A stretch of DNA of 64,000 nt from CAZHRC01 sp964533865 (GTDB taxonomy: Bacteria > Bacillota > Clostridia > Tissierellales > Peptoniphilaceae), in assembly GCA_964533865.1 (NCBI GenBank), contig CAZHRC010000011.1, positions 1 to 64,000 on the forward strand, read 5' to 3'. The first letter of the stretch is position 1. Each line of letters starts with the position of its first letter. The position numbers and the translations under genes are program-made. The notes under the pieces were generated by a model, which searched no databases, had not been told where the DNA came from, and saw only the letters and a list, made by a program, of their open reading frames with translations. Positions 1 to 8,687 of this stretch are shown one piece after another.

Positions 1-41
1 TCTTTTTCGCATGATTTAGCGATTTTGACGCGGTTGTTCAT
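1..41 (-). CDS. 5' end of an unidentified gene running off the left edge
   Basis: A minus-strand ATG at 41-39 is followed by an open frame (MNNRVKIAKSCEK) that leaves the window. An AAAGGAG sequence lies about 12 bases upstream of the ATG, a little far but usable. Too little is present to identify a family; it does not clearly match a LacI helix-turn-helix although a LacI-like palindrome lies upstream. Confidence 0.35.
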   Translation of the reverse strand, partial: MNNRVKIAKSCEK

Positions 42-264
42 TGGGTTGTTTATCTCCTTTCCCCATGTTCAAATCGTTTCATATCGACATTCACCTAGGC
101 TAATCCTATATTGAAATCGCTGTTTCATCATATGAGTTGCTCAGTCGATTCACTTATTTCCTCTAGTATTTATAGGTTTTTCACAAAAATATGCTATTTG
201 CGGGAAACTTAAACCCTATCGTCTCGATTCGGCGATAACACAACGCTATCATTCCCGAATTTAT

Positions 265-278
265 TGATAACGTTATCA
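265..278. promoter_or_regulatory. perfect 14-bp palindrome, LacI-family-like operator
   Basis: TGATAACGTTATCA is a perfect palindrome centred on CG, the layout typical of LacI-family operators. A related imperfect dyad (GATAACAC..GCTATC) lies about 30 bases to the left. It may control the gene leaving the left edge. That a LacI-type protein binds here is inference. Confidence 0.45.
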
Positions 279-321
279 CTTTCACCTTTGTGGTCATTCT
301 TTTTGTTTAATTTGTTAAAAG

Positions 322-357
322 AAAAACGCCTGTGGGTTTTCACTCACTGGCGTTTTT
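322..357. terminator. bidirectional hairpin terminator
   Basis: AAAAACGCC and GGCGTTTTT form an inverted repeat extended by imperfect GTG/CAC pairs, with A-run and T-run on the two sides. It stands between two genes that both point away from it, so no intact gene ends here; it may be the leftover of a lost gene. Confidence 0.6.
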
Positions 358-530
358 ACTCTGAAATTTCTATTCTCTACTTCGCTTTAGAAAAGGTATT
401 GGCGACCTTTAACGCCCACATTCTTCCCTGGCGACACCTTTGCCACCAATGTCAAAAGCGAGAAACTCATGGGGATGTGACCTTGGTCGTAGCTCCTGAC
501 ACAAAACGGGTGATATAATCCCCTCCGCCC

Positions 531-559
531 TTGAAATTCGCGGCTTTGTCCGATATACT
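531..559 (+). promoter_or_regulatory. sigma-A promoter for the ABC-F gene
   Basis: TTGAAA and TATACT are separated by 17 bases. The leader to the ATG at 648 would be about 80 bases and contains a small GCGTTT/AAACGC hairpin just after the start point. A second TATAAT at 513-518 has no good -35. Confidence 0.55.
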
Positions 560-647
560 AGGAAAGGCGTTTAAAAACGCGACATTTCAAGACAACAAAG
601 CCTTTCAAATACCATACAACCACTGCACAGCAGAGAAAAGAGGACCC

Positions 648-2240
648 ATGATTACCGTAACCGATCTGAGCCTGAGCTTTCAAGGCTCTAAACTATTTGA
701 CGATGTCAATCTCACATTCACCGACGGCAACTGCTATGGCGTCATCGGCGCAAACGGCGCCGGTAAATCCACCTTTTTAAAAGTCCTTTCCGGCGCCATT
801 GAACCGGATACGGGCAACGTCTCATTTGACAAACGCCAACGCCTCAGCACATTGGAACAAGACCACTTTAAATACGACGACGAAACCGTCATGGATACGG
901 TCCTACTGGGCAATCCTCGCCTCGTCGAAATCATGCGAGAAAAAGATGCCCTCTATTCAAAAGAGGACTTCTCCAACGAAGACGGCATCCGCGCCGCAGA
1001 ACTCGAAGATGAATTCGCCGAAATGGATGGATGGTCTGCCGAATCCCAAGCCGCACAGCTTCTTCAAGGCCTTCACATCCCCGTCGACGTCCATTCTCAG
1101 TACATGCGCGAACTCTCCGGGCAAGAAAAAGTCAAAGTTCTCCTAGCAAAAGCGCTTTTCGGAAAGCCCGAAATACTATTGCTCGACGAGCCCACCAACG
1201 ACCTGGACATCCAAGCCATTCTATGGTTAGAAAACTTTCTACAAGACTACGAAGGCACCGTCATCGTCGTATCCCACGACCGTTACTTCTTAAACGACAT
1301 CTGTACACACATGGTGGACATCGACTTCAAGAAAGTCCGCATCTATGTGGGTAACTACGATTTTTGGTACGAATCCAGTCAATTGGCTGCTCAACTGATG
1401 AAAGACGCCAATAAAAAGAAAGAAGATAAGATCAAAGAGCTCCAGAGCTTCATCCAACGCTTCTCCGCCAACAAATCCAAATCTAAACAGGCGACCAGTC
1501 GAAAGAAGCTCTTGGACAAAATCGAACTCGATGACATCCAACCTTCATCCAGACGATACCCCTTTGTTGGCTTTGAAATGGGCCGCGAAGTGGGCAAGCA
1601 AATCCTTAAAGTCGATAACCTCTCAAAAACCGTCGACGGTGTCAAAGTTCTTGACGACGTCTCCTTCATGGTGAACCACGACGACAAAATCGGCTTTATC
1701 GGTAATGAACTTGCCATCACCACCTTATTTGACATCCTCACTGGAGAACAAGAGCCCGATGAAGGCACCATTAAATGGGGCCTAACCGCATCCTTCTCCT
1801 ACTTGCCAAAAGACAACACCGCCTTCTTTGAATCGACGGAGTACAACCTCATCGACTGGCTACGTCAATTTTCAGAAGAGCAATCGGAAATCTACATCAG
1901 AGGCTTCCTCGGACGCATGCTGTTCTCCGGCGATGAAGCTTTAAAACCAGCGAAAGTCCTCTCCGGTGGCGAAAAAGTCCGCATGATGCTCTCGCGCATG
2001 ATGCTCAAAGACTCCAACGTCATCATCCTCGACCAACCGACCAACCACTTGGACCTCGAATCCATCGTCAGCGTCAACAACGGATTAGAAGCCTTCAAAG
2101 GCAACATCCTCATGGCAACTCACGACACACAACTCATGGATTCCATCGCCAACCGCATCATCCACATCGAACCGGATCACTTCGAAGATCGATTGATGAG
2201 CTACAGCGAATACATCGAGCGATTTGTCGAAAATAAATAA
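648..2240 (+). CDS. ABC-F ATPase, YbiT/YkpA type
   Basis: A 530-residue soluble protein with two ABC nucleotide-binding domains and no membrane segment, the same length as E. coli YbiT. ABC-F proteins act on the ribosome. Site 1 has Walker A GANGAGKST (residues 34-42), a degenerate signature LSGQEK (156-161) and Walker B LLLDEPTND with catalytic Glu181. Site 2 is unusual: the Walker A position reads GNELAITT (352-359) without Gly-Lys-Ser/Thr, and Walker B reads ILDQPTNH, with Gln463 in place of the catalytic Glu; the signature LSGGEK is intact. I chose the ATG at 648 over the longer frame from 531 because GAAAAGAGG precedes it and the homology begins there. Stand-alone gene with its own promoter and terminator. 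Antibiotic resistance function cannot be claimed from sequence. Confidence 0.9.
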   Translation: MITVTDLSLSFQGSKLFDDVNLTFTDGNCYGVIGANGAGKSTFLKVLSGAIEPDTGNVSFDKRQRLSTLEQDHFKYDDETVMDTVLLGNPRLVEIMREKDALYSKEDFSNEDGIRAAELEDEFAEMDGWSAESQAAQLLQGLHIPVDVHSQYMRELSGQEKVKVLLAKALFGKPEILLLDEPTNDLDIQAILWLENFLQDYEGTVIVVSHDRYFLNDICTHMVDIDFKKVRIYVGNYDFWYESSQLAAQLMKDANKKKEDKIKELQSFIQRFSANKSKSKQATSRKKLLDKIELDDIQPSSRRYPFVGFEMGREVGKQILKVDNLSKTVDGVKVLDDVSFMVNHDDKIGFIGNELAITTLFDILTGEQEPDEGTIKWGLTASFSYLPKDNTAFFESTEYNLIDWLRQFSEEQSEIYIRGFLGRMLFSGDEALKPAKVLSGGEKVRMMLSRMMLKDSNVIILDQPTNHLDLESIVSVNNGLEAFKGNILMATHDTQLMDSIANRIIHIEPDHFEDRLMSYSEYIERFVENK

Positions 2241-2252
2241 TCTCATAAACAG

Positions 2253-2289
2253 GCGGTAGGTGAATCATCACCTACCGCTTATCCTTTTT
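2253..2289 (+). terminator. terminator of the ABC-F gene
   Basis: GCGGTAGGTGA and TCACCTACCGC form a perfect 11-bp stem with a 4-base loop, followed by a T-rich stretch. Confidence 0.75.
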
Positions 2290-2525
2290 ATCCATTCTGT
2301 TATAAGTCATTCTAGCAGTTATAAAACATGACGATTGGGTTATCACTTTTCGACAAAAAAGCATGAGTCCCTTTAAAATTACAAGGCTCAGGACTGACGA
2401 GATTCCAATGGCGTTTATTTCATGTAGAAACCATCTGGTACCGTTGAACCAAAGGCAACGAGGTGTCGCATCCATCACGAAGCATCGGACTGGTAATAGG
2501 GGCAAAGAGCGCACCGCGCCACATC

Positions 2526-2858
2526 TCACTTCCCTTTCCCACTCACCAACTCATAACTGCGATAAATCAACTCCTTGATCACCTCTGCAGGCACCGACCC
2601 ATCAAGAACTATCGAATTCCAATGCCCCTTGTTCATATGAAACCCCGGAATAATCGAGGGATATACCATCCGCCAATGTGCCGTCCACCCCGGCGTGTTT
2701 TTGACATTGACAAGAACCCGATCGCCTCTTGGAATCACAAATACAAAAATCTTCTGATTTTCCATACATCGATAGACCACCGTGTCATCTCTAAAAGGGC
2801 GATCTTCAAAAACCCGATCTAAACTCAGACAAAAGGTTTTAATCCCATCCACATCCAT
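2526..2858 (-). CDS. MmcQ/YjbR family DNA-binding-like protein
   Basis: A 110-residue protein of the YjbR (DUF419) family, whose members have a CyaY-like alpha/beta fold. Visible family traits are the aromatic-rich N-terminal half (DRPFRDDTVVYRCMENQKIF) and the C-terminal MNKGHWNSIVLDG segment. The ATG at 2858 is chosen because GGAGG lies six bases upstream; a longer frame starts five codons earlier without such a site. It stands alone, convergent with the ABC-F gene and divergent from the flavodoxin gene. The biological role of the family is poorly known. Confidence 0.8.
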   Translation of the reverse strand: MDVDGIKTFCLSLDRVFEDRPFRDDTVVYRCMENQKIFVFVIPRGDRVLVNVKNTPGWTAHWRMVYPSIIPGFHMNKGHWNSIVLDGSVPAEVIKELIYRSYELVSGKGK

Positions 2859-2995
2859 ACCACACCTCCACAAGCGTTTTCGAGTTATAGTATTGATACC
2901 CCGGTTTTGATTTTACCTAAAATTAACCCCACACTCTCCAAGTCCTGATATAATTGTCCTACCAATGTCAATACGCCCTTGTGAAAGGAGTTCCT

Positions 2996-3529
2996 ATGAA
3001 CCAAATCATCTTGTACGGCACCCAATACGGTGCCGCTAGAAATTATGCCGAAGAGCTCTCCCAACTGACAAACACCACCGCCATCTCCTACAAAGACGCC
3101 ACCAACCTAATCGCATACGATACCATCGTCTACATCGGTAGCCTGTACGCCGGCAGTGTTGTCGGTTTAAAGAAAACCTTTAAAAACTATACACTCCCAC
3201 CCCAACAACGCATCCTCATCGCCACTGTAGGTCTCGCTCCCCCAGAAAGTCAAGAAAACACCTCTAACATCAAAAAAGAACTCTCCAAACAACTTCCCAC
3301 AGACATCTTCTCCAAGGCAACACTTTTTCACCTTAGGGCAGGAATCGATTACCCCAACCTCAGCTTTATCCATAGCATCATGATGAAAGGGCTCGTCACC
3401 ATGCTAAAGCAAAAACCACTACAAGACCGAACCCCAGACATTCAAAGCATGATTGACACCTACGGCAAAAAACTCGACTACACCGACTTTAAATCTTTAA
3501 CTCCAATTGTAGAGGCAATAAAAAACTGA
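2996..3529 (+). CDS. flavodoxin-domain protein
   Basis: A 177-residue protein with an N-terminal flavodoxin fold: the strand and loop IILYGTQYGAARNYAEEL (residues 4-21) is the FMN phosphate-binding region, and YIGSLYAGSVVGLKKTF follows as in Flavodoxin_5 proteins related to HemG-type protoporphyrinogen dehydrogenase. There is no membrane segment, so an electron carrier or FMN-dependent redox enzyme in the cytoplasm is likely; the substrate is unknown and no heme genes are nearby. The ATG at 2996 has AAAGGAG upstream. A strong terminator follows directly. Members in clostridia are usually annotated only as flavodoxin domain-containing. Confidence 0.8.
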   Translation: MNQIILYGTQYGAARNYAEELSQLTNTTAISYKDATNLIAYDTIVYIGSLYAGSVVGLKKTFKNYTLPPQQRILIATVGLAPPESQENTSNIKKELSKQLPTDIFSKATLFHLRAGIDYPNLSFIHSIMMKGLVTMLKQKPLQDRTPDIQSMIDTYGKKLDYTDFKSLTPIVEAIKN

Positions 3530-3531
3530 AA

Positions 3532-3575
3532 AGCTGCTTTAGGAGCGAAAACGACTCCTAAAGCAGCTATTTTTA
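3532..3575. terminator. terminator shared by convergent genes
   Basis: AGCTGCTTTAGGAG and CTCCTAAAGCAGCT form a perfect 14-bp stem followed by ATTTTTATTT. It ends the flavodoxin transcript and probably also the long minus-strand PTS operon. Confidence 0.8.
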
Positions 3576-3604
3576 TTTGTCTGCGCAATCATTCTAGCGC
3601 GATC

Positions 3605-4021
3605 TTATGATAAACTCGATAGTGTATACACTTGCATTAATGAAGTGACTGAACTTACCTTTCCCTTCAAATACGCCTCTAAGTTCATCGTCTCTTTGTT
3701 AAACTCATCTGAGTTTAACAGCAACTCTATCACCAACGGTAAATTGACACCTGTCACCACAGGAATATTGTCCTCCGAACCAGCGACTAAAGAGCAGTTA
3801 AAAGGCGTCGCCCCTGGTAGATCCACCAGAAAACAATAAGGAACCCCTTTTGATTTATATGCTTTTCCAGCAGTTTTAAGACGATCGGTCAAATCTTCAG
3901 TGGAGTCTCCATTAAAGAACCCAATTGATTGAAGGGACTCTTGCTCGCCAATAATCATTTCTGCCGCTTCTCGAACCCCATCCGCCATAGAAGAATGAGT
4001 GCAAATGATTAACCCGATCAT
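3605..4021 (-). CDS. PTS EIIA, mannose/fructose/sorbose family
   Basis: A 138-residue EIIA-Man domain. It should take phosphate from HPr on His9 (CTHSSMADGV) and pass it to EIIB. The LVDLPGATPFN segment (about residues 67-77) is the family loop near the active site. It is the last gene of the GntR-led operon; its start overlaps the end of the btpA-like gene by four bases (ATGA), showing translational coupling. The EIIA being last and far from EIIB/EIIC-EIID is a less common order. Substrate specificity cannot be read from EIIA. Confidence 0.92.
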   Translation of the reverse strand: MIGLIICTHSSMADGVREAAEMIIGEQESLQSIGFFNGDSTEDLTDRLKTAGKAYKSKGVPYCFLVDLPGATPFNCSLVAGSEDNIPVVTGVNLPLVIELLLNSDEFNKETMNLEAYLKGKVSSVTSLMQVYTLSSLS

Positions 4022-4827
4022 CTGACTGCCTTCTTATCTCGAATGGACTTCGCCATTTTGCAACCATTTAAGAACGTTTCGGCGCGCTTGGGATCGATAG
4101 GATTTCTCATATCGCCGTTTTTGATCCAAGTCGCCACCGACACTCCGTCGTAATGTTCAAGTAATTCTGCAATATTTTCGCCCGTAGCACCACCACCCAA
4201 GAAAATGGGTGTATCAGGAAGTAACTTTCGTGTTTCTTTAATTAATTCTAGACTCTCTTCGGTGTTCTTTCCGCTTAAAAACAGCCCATCGGCATAAGCG
4301 CTCTTAATGATTTTTTTTGCATCTGCCGGCTTGCTGTTAGGACACAAGTAATTGGCATTGACTTCTTGAACGTCAACGTATATTGGAACGGCGCTTCCAA
4401 TTCGCTTTTTCATTTCCAATATCTGAATACATTGACCTTGCATAAATCCTACCGTGTCGATGCTAACCCCTGTATACAAGTGTTCCACGCGGACAAAGTC
4501 TGCGCCTACCGCATCTGCAACAACCAATCCGGCGACTCCATCCCAATTCACTAGTATTCCTAAGGTCTTGTCCGGGAAAGTCGATTTAAGATCCATTCCA
4601 AGCACGGTCATATACGCAATCGTCTCCGTGCGAGCGGTTTGACCAATTGGTCCATCGTGCATATTTTGAAGGATAAACCCATCAAAACCCATGTCCACAA
4701 TCATCTTCGCTTCTTCCATCACCATCTTTCTGACATCTTGCAAAGTACGACCATCATTCAAGTAACTACCAGGAAGCGGCTCTGGTTGAATCATCACTAA
4801 CGCTTGTGGAAATTCTAATGTTTTCAT
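4018..4827 (-). CDS. BtpA/SgcQ family TIM-barrel protein
   Basis: A 269-residue protein of the BtpA/SgcQ family (PF03437), a TIM-barrel group that includes E. coli SgcQ from an uncharacterised sugar PTS cluster and cyanobacterial BtpA, linked to photosystem I. Characteristic pieces are MGFDGFILQNMHDGP near residue 50, the RVEHLYTG segment, and a C-terminal FLGGGATGENI phosphate-binding-type loop near residue 210. The enzymatic reaction of this family is not established. Its place inside a PTS operon, three bases after the preceding stop, suggests it handles a phosphorylated sugar derivative. Start supported by AAAGGA. Confidence 0.85.
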   Translation of the reverse strand: MKTLEFPQALVMIQPEPLPGSYLNDGRTLQDVRKMVMEEAKMIVDMGFDGFILQNMHDGPIGQTARTETIAYMTVLGMDLKSTFPDKTLGILVNWDGVAGLVVADAVGADFVRVEHLYTGVSIDTVGFMQGQCIQILEMKKRIGSAVPIYVDVQEVNANYLCPNSKPADAKKIIKSAYADGLFLSGKNTEESLELIKETRKLLPDTPIFLGGGATGENIAELLEHYDGVSVATWIKNGDMRNPIDPKRAETFLNGCKMAKSIRDKKAVR

Positions 4828-4830
4828 TCT

Positions 4831-5760
4831 TTAATCCTTTCTCGCAAATTGGGAAAAAGTCATGAGATTCTGAGGTCGAACGATCCCCTTTTCGGTCACA
4901 AAATACGTGATATACTCAGGATCAACTCCTACGAGCTCCAAAGAAGTAAACGCCACTTGATCTTTCATCTCATCCCAATCTTTTGCCAGTCGATCTTGCA
5001 AATCTGCCAGAATCGGTTGTTTAAACTCCCCGTAAATCGATCGAGGATCCCCTTTTATTAGCGGCGTCAACACATAATAGGGGACTTGGTACTTCTGGCA
5101 CAACACAGCAAGAATATCCGAGCCAACCGTATTAAAAGCAGTGCCATCCCAATAGAACGTCTCCGCTCCAATGTAAACCGCTTCAACCTCACGAATCACC
5201 GTCATCATCGCCGCATCTGGAATGAAGTGTACCTTGTGACCAGCTTCCAAAGCTTTTTTCACAAAAGGCTTTCCTCCATCTATCGCCCTGCTTTCCGGTA
5301 TGTATAGCTTTACCGGATTGGGGAGTCGAACCACAAATTTTTCAACCGTACTCGAATAATCATAAATCATGATACATCGGTAATCTTTTGAAAGCTCAAC
5401 AGAATACTCTAACACCTTTTCAACATTGAGATGACTCGTTTCGTAGTACCGGTTCACCGCTTTTTCGACGACCAGATCAAAAGCCTCACCCTCGTTACTA
5501 CTCACTTCCTCTATCCCGTCTTGCATCATGGTCAAGGCTGCCGTTATGGCATAACTCGATTTTCCTCGTGTTGCAATAAAGTAATCCGCAACAGCATTGA
5601 TGTTTTTTCTAGCTTCCACTTCAGGACCGTTTTTACTGATGCTTTTAAACATGTTGCCGATCATTTTGATATGGTTGCTTGCGCCGAGTACACGTCCCGT
5701 CACGATATCATCAAATTCTCCCTGGGCTTCCACCGGGATAAGCATTCGTACATTATCCAT
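4831..5760 (-). CDS. eIF-2B/MtnA-like sugar-phosphate isomerase family protein
   Basis: A 309-residue protein resembling the eIF-2B alpha/beta/delta superfamily, which includes methylthioribose-1-phosphate isomerase and ribose-1,5-bisphosphate isomerase. Family-like pieces are the Rossmann-type strand RCIMIYDYSSTVEKFV, VKLYIPESRAIDGGKPFVKK, HFIPDAAM, EAVYIGAETFYWDGTAFNTVGS with the usual GA-aspartate style loop, and the C-terminal PLIKGDPRS. I infer an aldose/ketose isomerase on a phosphorylated sugar, with a bacterial translation factor role being unlikely. The gene lies between an amidohydrolase and the BtpA-like gene in a tightly spaced operon, with GAAAGGGG upstream of the start. Confidence 0.75.
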   Translation of the reverse strand: MDNVRMLIPVEAQGEFDDIVTGRVLGASNHIKMIGNMFKSISKNGPEVEARKNINAVADYFIATRGKSSYAITAALTMMQDGIEEVSSNEGEAFDLVVEKAVNRYYETSHLNVEKVLEYSVELSKDYRCIMIYDYSSTVEKFVVRLPNPVKLYIPESRAIDGGKPFVKKALEAGHKVHFIPDAAMMTVIREVEAVYIGAETFYWDGTAFNTVGSDILAVLCQKYQVPYYVLTPLIKGDPRSIYGEFKQPILADLQDRLAKDWDEMKDQVAFTSLELVGVDPEYITYFVTEKGIVRPQNLMTFSQFARKD

Positions 5761-5780
5761 TTGAGATACCCCTTTCTATT

Positions 5781-6509
5781 CTATAGGTTAAGCAATTTCT
5801 TCGCATTTTCATAAAATAACTTATTGGAAACTTCCGATGATAATTCTAAGACCTTGTATTTTAATAGGGATAGATCGGTAAAATTATCGGGATAGTTCGA
5901 TCCGTAGAACAACCTATCGGAAGACACCTCATTGAACGCTCTTCTTAGGGGTTGTAACTCCGTTTCATAAGACATTTCAAGCACCATATTTGGCTCTTCT
6001 TTAACGAGATCAACGGTTCCATAACTATAATCCGTACCGCCCATATGAAGAATGATAAACATGAGATTCGGAAAACGCCTGGAATAATATGCCCATTGTT
6101 CAGGCATGGTGTAAAACCCATGCCCCGTAAATACCTTAATCAACACCCCTGCTGCTTCACATCGTTCAAAAATAGGATCCAGTACATGGGCCCATTTTTC
6201 TGGGCGATATCCGTGCTCTAGAGAATTAAATTCGATCATCTTAATCTCTGGTATCGCCAAAACCCGTTCGATTTCTTCTAAAGCGGAGTCATCTTTTGGA
6301 TTGATGACAGCGCAACCGATCAGTCGATCGGGATATTCCTTAACCGCTCGGATAACGACATCGTTAGCTTCCTTCAAAGATGGACCAAAAAAAGTTGAAA
6401 TCACTCTCTTTTCGATCCCATTCTCTTCCATATCTTTCAATAGTTCAGCTAACTGATAGCTTTTCGTCGCTGGATCACGCACCAAATGTGAGTGTAAATC
6501 TATAATCAT
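5781..6509 (-). CDS. amidohydrolase-2 family metal-dependent hydrolase (copy 1)
   Basis: A 242-residue TIM-barrel protein of the amidohydrolase-2 family (PF04909). The N-terminal IDLHSHL gives the HxH metal pair; further likely ligands are in KVFTGHGF, ILHMGGTDYS and the terminal YGSNYPD segment. The family contains decarboxylases and lactonases on sugar or aromatic acids. A related but clearly different second member (8688-9416) lies in the same operon, suggesting two successive hydrolytic or decarboxylating steps. In this copy the last motif reads GSNYPD, whereas the second copy has the more usual GSDWP. AAGGAG precedes the start. Confidence 0.82.
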   Translation of the reverse strand: MIIDLHSHLVRDPATKSYQLAELLKDMEENGIEKRVISTFFGPSLKEANDVVIRAVKEYPDRLIGCAVINPKDDSALEEIERVLAIPEIKMIEFNSLEHGYRPEKWAHVLDPIFERCEAAGVLIKVFTGHGFYTMPEQWAYYSRRFPNLMFIILHMGGTDYSYGTVDLVKEEPNMVLEMSYETELQPLRRAFNEVSSDRLFYGSNYPDNFTDLSLLKYKVLELSSEVSNKLFYENAKKLLNL

Positions 6510-6524
6510 TATACGTCTCCTTAA

Positions 6525-8128
6525 CTATGCAAGGATCCCAAAGTAAACCCCCACAACCCCTAATAAAATCGTCAAAAACATGAGAAGAATGATGCTCATT
6601 TTCTTTTTGTCGATGAGATAGTACATTAACATTGTATAAAGTAATGGTATCAAGTTTGGCAACAAATCTTCCAATACCGTTTGCAAACTAATGACCGTGT
6701 CACCACTTGTATAAGAAATGTTCAATGTGACGTAGACCAGCGCTGAGATGAAACCGCCGCATACGATAAACGCCGCGATTCCAGCATACTTAGTCAGCTT
6801 ATCGAGCAGACCACCTTGTTGTAAGTTCATCACCAACGAAACGCCACCTTCGTAACCTTTAAATATCCCAAAGTAGCGTACTAATAAGCCAACTGCCGCC
6901 ATCACAAACAGAAACAGAAGTGGGCCAACCGCTGAAGTATAGCCACTCGCCACCACCATGGAACAAGCTAATCCCGCCATAATCGGACGTAAAGTTCCAT
7001 GAATTAACGAATCTCCAATACCCGCCAAAGGTCCCATCAACGCCACTTTAATTGCGTTAATCGACTCCGGATCAATATCGCCGACCATTGCGTTTCTCTC
7101 CTCCATGGCAGCCGATATACCGATACAAGTAGCTGCCATTCTACCTTCCGTAAGGAATAACTGCATATGGCGCTCGTAAGCTTCCGCCTTTTCTTCCTTT
7201 GTCGAATATACTTTTTCAATCGTCGGGATCATCCCTTGAGTAAACCCGTTTGCTTCTTGACGAGTCGTTGAATTGCCGCTTTCTATTGCCAAAGCGTAAA
7301 AGTACATTTTCCATAGGTCGCTTTTTGTTAGCGTCCGCTCGTAGTCATCTGTCACGATAGGCTCTGGTATCAACCCTTCTGCAATAAGACGCTCTTCTTC
7401 TTTTTTGTCATTGACATAAGTCAATCCTACCGCTGCTAATGCCACAAAAGTAACGCCAATCATGTTCACTTTTAGATAAGACGCCACGAAGAAACCGATA
7501 ATAAAGTAGGGCCAAACGGATTTGTCTTTTACCGTTCCTAGTAGCAGCGCAACCCCTACTGCACCAAGAAGTCCCCCTCCGGCTGCAATCCCTGATACTA
7601 GCCATCCCGGAATAAGATCGATAAAAGATTGTACGTACTGTGCTCCGAAATAGACCGCGACGAACGCCGGTAGACCAAATAGAACGTATTCGATCAAACT
7701 TGGAATGACAGATGTCCAAATGATCATTCCTTTAGTATCTGCATTCTTAGCGGCGTGTTCAACGCGATTCATCGTTACTTCGTAAATCGTCGAATTCCTT
7801 GTTTGTCTAAATATTTGCCCGATCAGCGCAATTGGAAGCGCAGTCGCGATTCCTACTTGAGCATTACCTGCTAAACAAGCCAGCGCCGTCGCGACGCCTG
7901 CACTAATAACTTCATCCGGGGGAATCGCCGTTCCCACGAATACAACAGCCAAAAACATCAACTCAATGGCGACGCCAACTTCCAAACCCATCGCTAAGTT
8001 ATTAAAAACCAGCCAACCAATGGCCCTATCACTATGGGGCGATACAAAAACGTATGGGCAAAGGCTTTATCCAAAAAGCCAAGCCATACAATAAGCGATA
8101 CCAATAACGCTTGCATAAATATTGACAT
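6525..8128 (-). pseudogene. fused PTS EIIC-EIID (mannose family), apparent one-base frameshift
   Basis: From 7991 to 6525 there is one open frame: an EIIC domain (family start after MGLEVGVAIELMFLAVVF, up to about residue 205) joined through a charged linker to an EIID domain (TKSDLWKMYFYALAIESGN to the end, 488 residues). EIIC and EIID are normally separate proteins. The normal EIIC start is also present upstream: ATG at 8128 with GGAGGTAA before it, reading MSIFMQALLVSLIVWLGFLD, then AHTFLYRPIVIGPLVG. That frame meets TAG at 7996-7994. Adding one base near 8009-8017 restores the family sequence (VGLVFNNLAMGLE). So the gene has lost one base, or the assembly has an error. The internal ATG at 7991 has no good ribosome site. 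If real, the transporter would lack its first helix. Confidence 0.85.
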
Positions 8129-8170
8129 ATTTACCTCCAAAACCCTTTTCTAGTATTTAATAGGCTGCGT

Positions 8171-8665
8171 TTATTTTATCTTCTTGTCAATCAAATCAAA
8201 GATATCTTTTTCTCTTTCTTCCGGGATCGCTTTGACCATCAATGCCACCCCTTTCTCTTTAATCGATTGGAGTGCTGCGACATCGCCTTCTTCAACATAA
8301 ATGTAATCAAGAAGTTTCGTACGCCCCGTCACTGACTTGCTGTTGCTAATATTGCCTAGATTAATTCGATCAATTTTAAAACCCATTTCAAGAAACGCAT
8401 TCGCTTCCTTAGGGTTGCGCATCAATAGTAAAACGTTAAGATTTGATTCGTCTTCTTGAATGCGTTTCAACCCATCGACTTTCGATAAAATTTCTAATTT
8501 CACACCTGACGGTACAGCAAATTTTAAAATCGATTGTTGGATCGGATCTTTAGCCGCTTTATCATCGACGACTAAAATCGTTTTTGCATTTGCTTCTCCA
8601 ATCCATTTCGTAACGATTTGTCCATGAATTAATCGATCATCAATCCTAAATACGTTGACATTCAT
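8171..8665 (-). CDS. PTS EIIB, mannose/fructose/sorbose family
   Basis: A 164-residue EIIB domain of the sorbose/mannose type. The phospho-acceptor is His14 in FRIDDRLIHGQIV; the TKWIGE and KSVTGRTKLL segments are family typical. It carries phosphate from EIIA (3605-4021) to the sugar entering through EIIC-EIID. GGGAGGT precedes the ATG. Forty-two bases separate it from the EIIC start at 8128. Confidence 0.93.
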   Translation of the reverse strand: MNVNVFRIDDRLIHGQIVTKWIGEANAKTILVVDDKAAKDPIQQSILKFAVPSGVKLEILSKVDGLKRIQEDESNLNVLLLMRNPKEANAFLEMGFKIDRINLGNISNSKSVTGRTKLLDYIYVEEGDVAALQSIKEKGVALMVKAIPEEREKDIFDLIDKKIK

Positions 8666-8687
8666 CCTAAGTACCTCCCTAAAAGTC

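Noticed and set aside
264..518. 84-codon plus-strand open frame
   Set aside because: It runs through a terminator hairpin, has no ribosome binding site and no recognisable family pattern.
2272..2529. 85-codon minus-strand open frame between the ABC-F gene and the YjbR gene
   Set aside because: No ribosome site, overlaps the ABC-F terminator and the composition is unlike the neighbouring proteins; not recognised.
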